From JABWCQ01 sp964587105 (GTDB lineage Bacteria; Electryoneota; RPQS01): DNA of 64,000 nucleotides. Location: contig CAZPKG010000001.1 in assembly GCA_964587105.1 (NCBI GenBank), forward strand, positions 124,001-188,000, in the 5' to 3' direction. The translations under genes and the position numbers were made by a program. Under the pieces are notes generated by a model. That model did not search any database. It was not told the DNA's origin and saw nothing but the letters and a program-made list of their open reading frames with translations. Positions 51,832-59,715 of the stretch are shown piece by piece (the first letter of the stretch is position 1; each line of letters opens with the position of its first letter).

Positions 51832-52863
51832 TTATTCGTTGGCAACGCTGTATGGAAGGGTTAGGTTGTCACGAGTTTCTCCGGTTAACTCAAACATGCG
51901 GTTTAGCGCCATGCGTGCCCGCGACCGCACGGGTTCATCAACTTCAATCTGGAATCTATTTTGAAGCAACGATTGCTCGACGTCGTCAAGCGAAATCGCC
52001 TTCATAAAACGGCAGATTTTACAAGCTCGGTAAAAATGTTTGTCCGGCACATTAATTTGCAATAAGTCGGACAATCCGCATTCTGTTACAGCAAGAAAAT
52101 TCGTAGCGTCACTCGCCTGCGCATATTCAACCATCCCCGAAGTCGAGAGCGCAGCGTCGGCGAGCGCGACCACGTCGTCGCGGCACTCGGGGTGAACAAG
52201 AATCTTGATTCCCGGAATCTCTCTGCGCATCGTCATCACCGTTTCAGGAGTGATTTGATGATGCACATAACAATACCCGTCCCAAGCGATGATTGTCTTA
52301 TCCGGGACATGTAACGCGACGTGCCGGGCAAGATTCTGGTCGGGAATAAAAAGAATGTGCTGGCTTTCGAGAGCGCGCACGACTGAAACCGCATTGGAAC
52401 TTGTGCAACAAGCGTCGGACTGCGCTTTGACTTCCGCCGTTGTGTTGACATAGGTCACCACTTGCAAATCAGGATAGGTCTTGCGCAATTCAGCAACGCG
52501 CTTGGCGACATCCGGACCTGTGGCCATATCCGCGAGCGAACAGCCAGCAGCGAGATTGGGAAGAAGCACAACTTTTTCAGGATTGACAATCTTAGCCGTT
52601 TCGGCCATGAAGTGCACGCCGCAGAAAACGATCACGTCGGCGTTCTTTACTTCAGCGGCTTTCAGCGACAAGCCAAGAGAATCGCCGAGAAAATCCGCAA
52701 CTTCAAATATTTCGGGACGCTGGTAGTTATGAGCAAGCACAACGGCGTTGCGCTCTTGCTTGAGCCGCTTAATGCGCTCAATTGCCGCAAGCATGGGTGT
52801 AACGCGATCCTCCGAGTAGAATTCGGGATCGAGGCCGTGAAGTTTTTCGTAAAGCGTGTTCAT
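51832..52863 (-). CDS. nadA: Quinolinate synthase
   Basis: 343 residues. A [4Fe-4S] enzyme that condenses iminoaspartate and dihydroxyacetone phosphate in de novo NAD synthesis. Likely cluster ligands are Cys108 (AAGCSLAD), Cys198 (WDGYCYVH) and Cys284 in CKIC (281-284). VVLAHNYQRPEI and the VHPEC/TECGLSD segments are family motifs. It is 9 bp downstream of the M28 peptidase gene. nadB and nadC are not seen here. Confidence 0.95.
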   Translation of the reverse strand: MNTLYEKLHGLDPEFYSEDRVTPMLAAIERIKRLKQERNAVVLAHNYQRPEIFEVADFLGDSLGLSLKAAEVKNADVIVFCGVHFMAETAKIVNPEKVVLLPNLAAGCSLADMATGPDVAKRVAELRKTYPDLQVVTYVNTTAEVKAQSDACCTSSNAVSVVRALESQHILFIPDQNLARHVALHVPDKTIIAWDGYCYVHHQITPETVMTMRREIPGIKILVHPECRDDVVALADAALSTSGMVEYAQASDATNFLAVTECGLSDLLQINVPDKHFYRACKICRFMKAISLDDVEQSLLQNRFQIEVDEPVRSRARMALNRMFELTGETRDNLTLPYSVANE

Positions 52864-52872
52864 CGTAGCTGG

Positions 52873-55059
52873 CTATCCATTCAGGAATCGACGGAGATTC
52901 TTGCCCGTCAGATTAAACATATCGTCGCGCGAAAAGCCGGCTTCATAGAGCTTTCTGATTGCCGCCTTCTGATCGCTTTCGCGCATGTCATCGAATGATT
53001 CACCGAAGTTCAGGTGGACATAACGCTGACGACTGGCGCGGATGGATTCAATTTGTTCGAGCGTGGGTTCGCTGTCCACGTCAATCAAAAGCAGCGCAGA
53101 GCTAACTAAAAGCGAATCTCGAATTTCTTTGGGCGCTTCGGCAAATTTCGCGAGCGATGACGTGACAATGGATTGCGAACCCCATCGCTGCACGCGGGGA
53201 GACGTATTGTAATCAATCGGAATCAGCGCGTAAACTCCGGCGGCCTTCAAAGTCTTAAACGTCTCCTCTGACATCGCGAGTTTAGTTGCTTCGGCACCGG
53301 GGGTCAAATGAACGAGCGAGAGCCCCATTTTTGTTAGAGTCACAATGTCCTGCAGCGGGCGTTTTTGCAATCCTACTTCAGGAATTGCGATCATTACGCC
53401 TTGTTTCAGTTCATTCAGCTTGTTTACGGCATCTTTTAGTCCCGTGCTCGTAATCTCTTTACCGGAGCAGTATGTGTGCAGATGCGCCGCGCTGCTAATG
53501 AGTTCAGTAATCGGCGTGGAAGAGTTATGCGGCAACCAGGCTGCTTCGATTGAAGGCGAAGATTTGACGGTGCCCGTTTTGTCAACGAAAAAGCCGTCGA
53601 TGTCAAGAGTTGTAGCGTACCGCGTGATCACACGAATCGAATCTGAGCGCGCGGCGAGTGACTGCTGTTGTGTTCCGAGATGGCGAATGAGCGCCTCGGC
53701 TTGTGTGCCAACAGTTTTGAATGACTCGACATTCAACCAGCCGCCATCGTCGCAGAAGTGATGATAGAACGGATGGCTGCCGCTTGACCAAAAGGCAATT
53801 CCCGGCGCGCCAAACTCCGCGAATGGCGCATAATCACTCGCACCTTCGCCGTCGTACATCGAGAGCTTTGAAGGTTTCGCCGCGTGTGATATCGAATCCG
53901 CCCACGCACGGCCAATCGATCCGAGTTGCTCGAGACCGGTTATTGCCGAACCGCCATCGCCTTGACCAACCATGTCAAAATTGAGCATGGCGACAATGTT
54001 ACCAAACGGGACGGTCGGTTGTTCAACGAAATGCTTGCTGCCGAGCAAGCCGTCTTCTTCGCCCGTAAACCAGATAAACATGACCGAGCGCTTAAGCGCC
54101 GGGCCTTCTGCAATCGCGCGCGCAAGTTCGGCGATCAATCCGCTGCCGGATGCATTATCACCTGCGCCGTTGTAGATAATCTTGTTGGCGTTTATTCCGC
54201 AATGATCAAGGTGCGCGCCGACGACGATAATCTCATTTTTCAAGACGGCGTCTGTGCCAAACTTCATTGCGCAGACATTCCGACCGGTTTTGCCTTTGAT
54301 CTGCTTGTTGCCAATGGTCAGCGAAACTTGTTTGCCCGTGTTCAGCGGAGCGACGTCCTTTTGAATTTTGTCCTGATAACTCTTGATCGAATAGCCTGTG
54401 TTTTCGAGCAGGACTTGCAAGACTCGATCTCCAATGTAAATCATTGGGAAAGAGGGGTCGTAACTCTTTTCAGGAATCGCCGCACCGTTAACCGGCATTG
54501 AGCGATCGTGCCACATGACACCGACTGCGCCGCGCTGCTTGGCCCATTCCATCATACGCGAACGGCGGTTCTCCTCGGCGAAACTGTAGGGACTCTTCGG
54601 TTCGCCGCGCAGGATCACGACGATTTTGCCATCAACGTCAACATCGCCATAGTCGTTGTGGCCTTTTTCTTCCGAAAACAAACCGTGTCCGACAATTACC
54701 GCTTCCGTGTTGACATATTTTGAACCCGTGTGAGTAACGAGATTGAAATCGAGTCCCTGTACGAACGTGATTTTGCCGAGTTCGCTGCCCGTGATGGACA
54801 TGGACGCGTTCTGCTCTTCTGTGACGAGCATCGGAACAGGTTGAAAGAAACCGTCCGTGCCCATGGGATCAAGCCCAAGTACTTTGCAATAATTTGCAAT
54901 ATACTCTTCAGCTTTTTGTCCGCCCGGATGACCGGAGCGGCGACCCTCGTATTTGTCACTCGCGAGTTCATTGGCGAAGTCAAACGCTTTTTTCCCGTCA
55001 AAGGACTGTGCAAATAGCGTTGATGCTGAAACGAGCGTGAGCAGAAATAGTTTAATCAT
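52873..55059 (-). CDS. Exported M28 family metallopeptidase with PA insert and M19-like C-terminal region
   Basis: 728 residues, signal peptide MIKLFLLTLVSASTLFA. Residues ~110-250 look like a protease-associated domain inserted before the catalytic part. The di-zinc M28 site is complete: His283 (AHLDHCG), Asp301 (GAGDNASG), Glu334/Glu335 (TGEEDG), Asp362 (FDMVG), and His433/434 (HPFYHHF). The last ~220 residues (residues ~510-728) have features of a degenerate renal-dipeptidase (M19) barrel: LTKMGLSLVHLTPGA, QRYVHLNFG, and an ending AGFSRDDMFNLTGKNLRRFL like the M19 GGNFLRV end. ATG overlaps the uvrA stop by 4 bp. Confidence 0.85.
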   Translation of the reverse strand: MIKLFLLTLVSASTLFAQSFDGKKAFDFANELASDKYEGRRSGHPGGQKAEEYIANYCKVLGLDPMGTDGFFQPVPMLVTEEQNASMSITGSELGKITFVQGLDFNLVTHTGSKYVNTEAVIVGHGLFSEEKGHNDYGDVDVDGKIVVILRGEPKSPYSFAEENRRSRMMEWAKQRGAVGVMWHDRSMPVNGAAIPEKSYDPSFPMIYIGDRVLQVLLENTGYSIKSYQDKIQKDVAPLNTGKQVSLTIGNKQIKGKTGRNVCAMKFGTDAVLKNEIIVVGAHLDHCGINANKIIYNGAGDNASGSGLIAELARAIAEGPALKRSVMFIWFTGEEDGLLGSKHFVEQPTVPFGNIVAMLNFDMVGQGDGGSAITGLEQLGSIGRAWADSISHAAKPSKLSMYDGEGASDYAPFAEFGAPGIAFWSSGSHPFYHHFCDDGGWLNVESFKTVGTQAEALIRHLGTQQQSLAARSDSIRVITRYATTLDIDGFFVDKTGTVKSSPSIEAAWLPHNSSTPITELISSAAHLHTYCSGKEITSTGLKDAVNKLNELKQGVMIAIPEVGLQKRPLQDIVTLTKMGLSLVHLTPGAEATKLAMSEETFKTLKAAGVYALIPIDYNTSPRVQRWGSQSIVTSSLAKFAEAPKEIRDSLLVSSALLLIDVDSEPTLEQIESIRASRQRYVHLNFGESFDDMRESDQKAAIRKLYEAGFSRDDMFNLTGKNLRRFLNG

Positions 55060-57932
55060 GCACCCGCCTCGACGATTCGGCGCTTGCCGTTGGATTGAGG
55101 AACGATATTGCGCCGGGCTTCGAGTTCGAGTTTCAAATAGCGTCCAGTGTGACTTAACTTGTGTTTAGCGACGTCTTCGGGAGTACCGGCCACAAGAATT
55201 TCGCCGCCACGCTCACCGCCTTCGGGACCAAGGTCGATGATCCAATCGGCTGTCTTAATCACGTCCAAGTTATGCTCAATGACGAGAACTGTGTTGCCAC
55301 GATCCACGAGGGTGTGCAATACTTTCAACAGCAGCTTGATGTCGTGAAAATGCAGGCCGGTGGTTGGTTCATCGAGAATATAAATTGTGCGGCCAGTGGC
55401 GATGCGCGAGAGTTCCGTAGCGAGTTTGACGCGTTGCGCTTCGCCGCCGGAGAGCGTCGTGGCCTGTTGACCGAGGTGAATGTAGCCCAAACCGACTTCT
55501 TCGAGAGTTGCAAGTTTGCGCGCGATGGGCGGCATAGATTCAAAAAACTCGCGCGCTTCGGCCACGCTCATTTCGAGCACGTCGGCAATGGACTTGCCTT
55601 TCCAGCGAACTTCGAGTGTTTCGCGATTGTAGCGCTTGCCATGACAGACTTCGCAAGGGACGTAAACGTCGGGAAGGAAGTGCATCTCAATCTTGATGAT
55701 GCCGTCGCCTTGACAATTTTCACACCGACCGCCCTTCACATTGAAAGAGAAGCGGCCCGGTTTGTAACCGCGTATTTTCGCTTCGGGAAGTTGGCTGAAG
55801 AGATCACGGATAGCCGTGAACAAACCTGTGTAAGTCGCCGGATTCGAGCGCGGCGTGCGGCCAATCGGCGATTGATCAATGTCAATCACCTTGTCGAGAT
55901 TCGCGATACCCGTCAATTGCGTATAGGCGAGCGGCGGCTCTTTGGCGTTGTAGAAACGTTGAGCAAGTGCGCGATAGAGCGTTTCGTTGATCAGGGTAGA
56001 TTTGCCTGAACCTGAAACGCCTGTGACAACGGTGAACGTGCCGAGCGGAATATCGGTGGAAACGTCTTTTAAGTTATTTCCGCGCGCTCTGCGAATGCCG
56101 AGGCTTTTGCCGATGCCGGGACGACGCTCTTTCGGGACTTCGATTTGGTCTAACCCACTGAGGAAGCGACCTGTCAAAGACTTTTCGACTTTGGCAACTT
56201 CAAACGGTGCTCCTTCAGCGACGACGTGGCCGCCGTGCCTTCCCGCGCCGGGGCCGAGGTCCACGACATGATCGGCGGCGTCAATCGTATCGCGGTCGTG
56301 TTCGACGACGATCACTGTGTTGCCAATATCGCGCAATCGCTTCAGCGTTGCAATCAAGCGATCGTTGTCGCGCTGATGTAAGCCGATGCTTGGTTCGTCG
56401 AGAATGTACATGACGCCGGTCAACTGTGAGCCGATTTGCGTCGCAAGCCTGATGCGTTGCGCTTCACCGCCGGAGAGACTGCCCGCCGCACGGTTGAGCG
56501 TGAGGTAATCCAAACCGACGTCAAGCAAGAAGGTCAAACGCTCGCGGACTTCTTTCAAAATCTGACGAGCGATCATCGTGTCGCGCTCGTTTAGCCTAAG
56601 ACTGCTGAAGAAATTGTGAGCGTGACCAATTGACAGATCGCAAACGTGATGGATGTTCTGATCGTTGACCAAAACGCTCAATGCCTCGGGCTTCAAACGC
56701 GCGCCTTTGCAGGCAGGGCAGGGGATGTTGCCCATAAAGTCTTCGATCCATTCGCGAACCTGAGTGGAAGTCGTCTGCGAATAACGGCGCATGAGATTGG
56801 GAATGACTCCTTCCCATTTGCCGGTGGTTTCAAACCGCGATTTCTGACCTTCCCAGACGAATTCGACTTCTTTCTTGCCCGACCCGTAGAGAATGACCTG
56901 TCGATGTTCAGGTTTCAGTTTCTTCCACGAAACTGTGAGCGGAATCTTGAACTTCTTTGCGACGGCGTCAAGCATGTTGCCCATCCAGCCGTCGGTGCCA
57001 CCGGAAAGGCTTGAGATTGCGCCGTCTTCGATTGAGAGTTCTTCATTGGGAATGATGCGCTCGGGGTCGATCTCCATTTTGAAACCTAAGCCTGTACAGC
57101 GCTCACATGCTCCGAAAGGCGAATTGAAGCTGAAGAGTCGCGGCTCGACTTCTTGAATTGAGATATTGCAGTCGGGGCAGGCAAAACGTTCGCTGAAGAC
57201 GCGCTCTTTGCGGCCTTCGATTGCCGCGATCAGCAAACCACTCGACAAACGCAAGGTAGTCTCGACCGAATCCGTCAGTCGCGAGCGCAGGCCGTCCTTG
57301 ATCACCAGACGATCGACGACGACTTCGATTGAATGACGAATCTTCTTGTTCAACTCGATCTTCTCATCGAGCGATCTGATTTCTCCATCCACTCTGACGC
57401 GCACGAAGCCGTCGCGCTGGATGTTCTCGAAGATTTCGCGATACTCGCCCTTGCGGCCGCTGACCACTGGCGCGAGCAGTTGAATCTTTGCGCCTTCGGG
57501 TAGATTCAGAAGCGCGTCGACAATCTCTTGAGCGGTCTGGCGTTGAATTGGCTTGCCGCAATTAGGACAATGCGGTTTGCCGATGCGCGCATAAAGAAGA
57601 CGGAGATAGTCGTAAATTTCCGTTACTGTGGCGACGGTTGAGCGCGGATTGCGAATACCTGCCTTCTGCTGAATTGAGATGGCGGGTGAAAGGCCTTCGA
57701 TCGCGTCAACATCGGGTTTCTCCATCAATCCAAGGAATTGGCGAGCGTAGGCAGAAAGCGACTCGACGTAGCGCCTCTGGCCTTCAGCATAAAGCGTATC
57801 AAACGCCAAAGAGGACTTCCCCGAGCCAGAAATGCCAGTGATAACAATCAATCGGTTACGCGGCAGATCCAGAGAGATGTTCTGGAGATTGTGCTCACGG
57901 GCGCCGGAAATGCGGAGAAACGGGGATTCCAT
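55056..57932 (-). CDS. uvrA: Excinuclease ABC subunit A
   Basis: 958 residues, the DNA damage-sensing ATPase of nucleotide excision repair. It has two ABC modules: Walker A GISGSGKS (33-40) and a second GVSGSGKST, signature motifs LSGGEAQRIRLATQIGS and LSGGEAQRVKLATEL, and Walker B segments YILDEPSIGLH and YILDEPTTGLH. The zinc-binding CxxC pairs are CPDC...CERC and CENC...CEVC. ATG 57932 is followed by the usual ISGAREHNLQNISLDLPR. It is the first gene of a - strand operon (uvrA, M28 peptidase, nadA, aspA, TauE, DUF4846-like). Confidence 0.97.
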   Translation of the reverse strand: MESPFLRISGAREHNLQNISLDLPRNRLIVITGISGSGKSSLAFDTLYAEGQRRYVESLSAYARQFLGLMEKPDVDAIEGLSPAISIQQKAGIRNPRSTVATVTEIYDYLRLLYARIGKPHCPNCGKPIQRQTAQEIVDALLNLPEGAKIQLLAPVVSGRKGEYREIFENIQRDGFVRVRVDGEIRSLDEKIELNKKIRHSIEVVVDRLVIKDGLRSRLTDSVETTLRLSSGLLIAAIEGRKERVFSERFACPDCNISIQEVEPRLFSFNSPFGACERCTGLGFKMEIDPERIIPNEELSIEDGAISSLSGGTDGWMGNMLDAVAKKFKIPLTVSWKKLKPEHRQVILYGSGKKEVEFVWEGQKSRFETTGKWEGVIPNLMRRYSQTTSTQVREWIEDFMGNIPCPACKGARLKPEALSVLVNDQNIHHVCDLSIGHAHNFFSSLRLNERDTMIARQILKEVRERLTFLLDVGLDYLTLNRAAGSLSGGEAQRIRLATQIGSQLTGVMYILDEPSIGLHQRDNDRLIATLKRLRDIGNTVIVVEHDRDTIDAADHVVDLGPGAGRHGGHVVAEGAPFEVAKVEKSLTGRFLSGLDQIEVPKERRPGIGKSLGIRRARGNNLKDVSTDIPLGTFTVVTGVSGSGKSTLINETLYRALAQRFYNAKEPPLAYTQLTGIANLDKVIDIDQSPIGRTPRSNPATYTGLFTAIRDLFSQLPEAKIRGYKPGRFSFNVKGGRCENCQGDGIIKIEMHFLPDVYVPCEVCHGKRYNRETLEVRWKGKSIADVLEMSVAEAREFFESMPPIARKLATLEEVGLGYIHLGQQATTLSGGEAQRVKLATELSRIATGRTIYILDEPTTGLHFHDIKLLLKVLHTLVDRGNTVLVIEHNLDVIKTADWIIDLGPEGGERGGEILVAGTPEDVAKHKLSHTGRYLKLELEARRNIVPQSNGKRRIVEAGA

Positions 57933-57966
57933 CTACTTGTAAATCTGTATCTTAATGTGAACATTT

Positions 57967-57995
57967 AATGTACCGAAAAATCCGCCGATAATCAA
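57967..57995 (-). promoter_or_regulatory. Sigma-70-type promoter of uvrA
   Basis: On the - strand TTGATT, 17 bp, TACATT. Transcript start near 57960 and a leader of ~28 nt. No SOS-box-like palindrome was recognised nearby. Confidence 0.6.
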
Positions 57996-58063
57996 GGCAG
58001 ATGGGCAGAACTCTCCTCCATTAATCGCACCTTTCGGCAACACTTTCCCTCGGCAATTTCTGC

Positions 58064-58092
58064 TTGACAAACTCAAAATCACTTTGTATATT
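58064..58092 (+). promoter_or_regulatory. Near-consensus sigma-70-type promoter
   Basis: TTGACA, 17 bp, TATATT, the best match in the window. Transcript start near 58099. It lies 170 bp upstream of the NtrC-type gene and only ~10 bp upstream of the short frame at 58103. Confidence 0.75.
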
Positions 58093-58102
58093 GGTCGCGC
58101 CT

Positions 58103-58195
58103 ATGGCAGATTATGTATTAACATGCTGCTTTTGGGAAAGATGTACATATATTTGCTATAGTGATGACAGTGGCGCGAAGTTGTGGACAGGGTGA
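58103..58195 (+). CDS. Possible 30-residue Cys-rich leader peptide
   Basis: MADYVLTCCFWERCTYICYS plus ten more residues, with four Cys and two Trp. The ATG lies ~10 nt after the -10 box, so the mRNA would be nearly leaderless. No ribosome-binding site. The frame may be chance; it is listed because it fills the otherwise unexplained leader of the regulator gene. Confidence 0.2.
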   Translation: MADYVLTCCFWERCTYICYSDDSGAKLWTG

Positions 58196-58265
58196 GTTTG
58201 GCTTGCTATTTTCAACAAAGTTGACCCTTTAGACATCAGTTCGAACTTCAGAGGAGCGTCACTGT

Positions 58266-59645
58266 ATGGCCAAGAATAGAATTCTGGTTGTAGATGATGA
58301 ACAGCACTTTCGTGATTGGCTTGTCCAAACACTGAAAAGACGAAACTACGCTGTCGAAGCTTGTGAAGACGGCCAGACGGCCCTTAGCCTCCTCGAGGAG
58401 GGACAGCAGTTTGATGTGATAGTGACGGACGTCCGGATGCCTAAAATGTCCGGCTTGCAGCTTCTGAGAACGGTTCACGAGCGATTTCCGGGTGTGGATA
58501 TCGTGATCATGACTCAGTATGGCAGCGTCCCCGAGGCCGTCGCCGCGCTGAAAGACGGCGCGATTGATTTCCTCGAAAAACCCTTCCCCCAAGAAACCCT
58601 CATTCTGCGCATTCAGAAGGCTTTTGAATCGCGCAAACTCAAGCTCGAGAATTACCAGTTAAAGCGCGAGCTGGGGACAAAGTTCCAATTCAATAGCATC
58701 CTCGGTCAGTCTCAGAAGATGCTCGAAGTGCTCGAGCAGCTTGAAATGATTGTGCCGACTAAGGCTACGGTTTTGATTCAAGGCGAGTCGGGAACCGGCA
58801 AAGAATTGATCGCGCGCGCGCTGCACGAAAACAGCCCGCGCCGAAACGGTCCGTTCGTCAAGATCAATTGCGCGGCGATGCCCGAAACGCTGATGGAGTC
58901 CGAGCTGTTTGGACATGAGAAGGGCGCTTTCACGGGCGCGATCAAGACTGTCGAAGGGCGGTTTGCGATGGCCCACGGAGGCACGCTCCTATTGGATGAA
59001 GTCTCTGAAATGTCGCCGACTATGCAGGCTAAGCTCCTGCGAGTTTTGCAAGAGCGCGAGTTTGAACGATTGGGAGGGCGGGACACGATCAAGATTGACG
59101 TACGCATCGTGGCAACGACGAATCGAGAATTGAAGAAGGCGATCTCCGAAGAACAGTTCCGTGAGGACCTTTATCATCGTTTGAACGTGTGTCCGATTGT
59201 CGTGAGTCCGCTGCGCGACCGACGTGAAGACATTCCTCTACTGGCGACACACTTTGTATCGTACTATGCGGGCGAGTACGCCAAGGACATACAGGGGATC
59301 GACGAGGTCTCGATGGAGCAGCTCCTGAGTTATGAATGGCCGGGAAATGTGCGCGAACTGCAGCACAAAATGGAGCGGGCCGTCATTATGTGCGATGACT
59401 CGATGATTCGGTCAAAGCACCTGTACCTTGACGGGATTGAATCGGTATCACAGAACGAAACGATGTTCACGCTCGATGCGCAAGCCACCGCGACATTGTC
59501 AGAAATCGAGAAAGCTGCGATCTTCCGAGCACTTCGCGTTCACGAAAACAACCGCACCAAGACTGCTGAATCGCTGGGAATCTCAATTCGCACATTGCGC
59601 AACAAGCTCAGGGAGTATCGCGAAGAGGGTATTTCCGTAGATTGA
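58266..59645 (+). CDS. NtrC-family sigma-54-dependent response regulator
   Basis: 459 residues. The receiver domain (1-~120) has the acidic pair DD (10-11), phospho-acceptor Asp55 (VTDVRMP), MTQYGS and Lys in FLEKPF. The AAA+ domain (~145-375) has Walker A GESGTGKE (173-180), the sigma-54 contact motif GAFTGA (220-225) and Walker B LLLDEVSEM. A Fis-type helix-turn-helix is at the C-terminus (IFRALRVHENNRTKTAESLG). Intact GAFTGA means it should activate RpoN promoters. No histidine kinase or rpoN gene is adjacent, so it is an orphan here. ATG follows GAGGAG. Confidence 0.95.
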   Translation: MAKNRILVVDDEQHFRDWLVQTLKRRNYAVEACEDGQTALSLLEEGQQFDVIVTDVRMPKMSGLQLLRTVHERFPGVDIVIMTQYGSVPEAVAALKDGAIDFLEKPFPQETLILRIQKAFESRKLKLENYQLKRELGTKFQFNSILGQSQKMLEVLEQLEMIVPTKATVLIQGESGTGKELIARALHENSPRRNGPFVKINCAAMPETLMESELFGHEKGAFTGAIKTVEGRFAMAHGGTLLLDEVSEMSPTMQAKLLRVLQEREFERLGGRDTIKIDVRIVATTNRELKKAISEEQFREDLYHRLNVCPIVVSPLRDRREDIPLLATHFVSYYAGEYAKDIQGIDEVSMEQLLSYEWPGNVRELQHKMERAVIMCDDSMIRSKHLYLDGIESVSQNETMFTLDAQATATLSEIEKAAIFRALRVHENNRTKTAESLGISIRTLRNKLREYREEGISVD

Positions 59646-59664
59646 TCTGATCATGATAGAGTTG

Positions 59665-59698
59665 AAAAAGGGTTCCCTTAACGGGAACCCTTTTTGAT
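59665..59698. terminator. Terminator after the NtrC-type gene
   Basis: A 13-bp perfect stem (59665-59677 with 59683-59695), 5-nt loop, with A5 before and T5 after, so it can serve both convergent genes. Confidence 0.9.
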
Positions 59699-59715
59699 AT
59701 TCGATATTTTCAAAA

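Larger units (their letters stand above)
57933..58265. other. Divergent intergenic region uvrA / NtrC-type regulator (333 bp)
   Basis: It contains two promoter candidates facing outward (57967-57995 on -, 58064-58092 on +), a short Cys-rich open frame (58103-58195) and the regulator's ribosome-binding site (GAGGAG near 58250). No other feature seen. Confidence 0.6.

Noticed and set aside
55161..56009. Open frame of 282 codons on the + strand
   Set aside because: It is antisense to uvrA, whose motifs run through the same segment.
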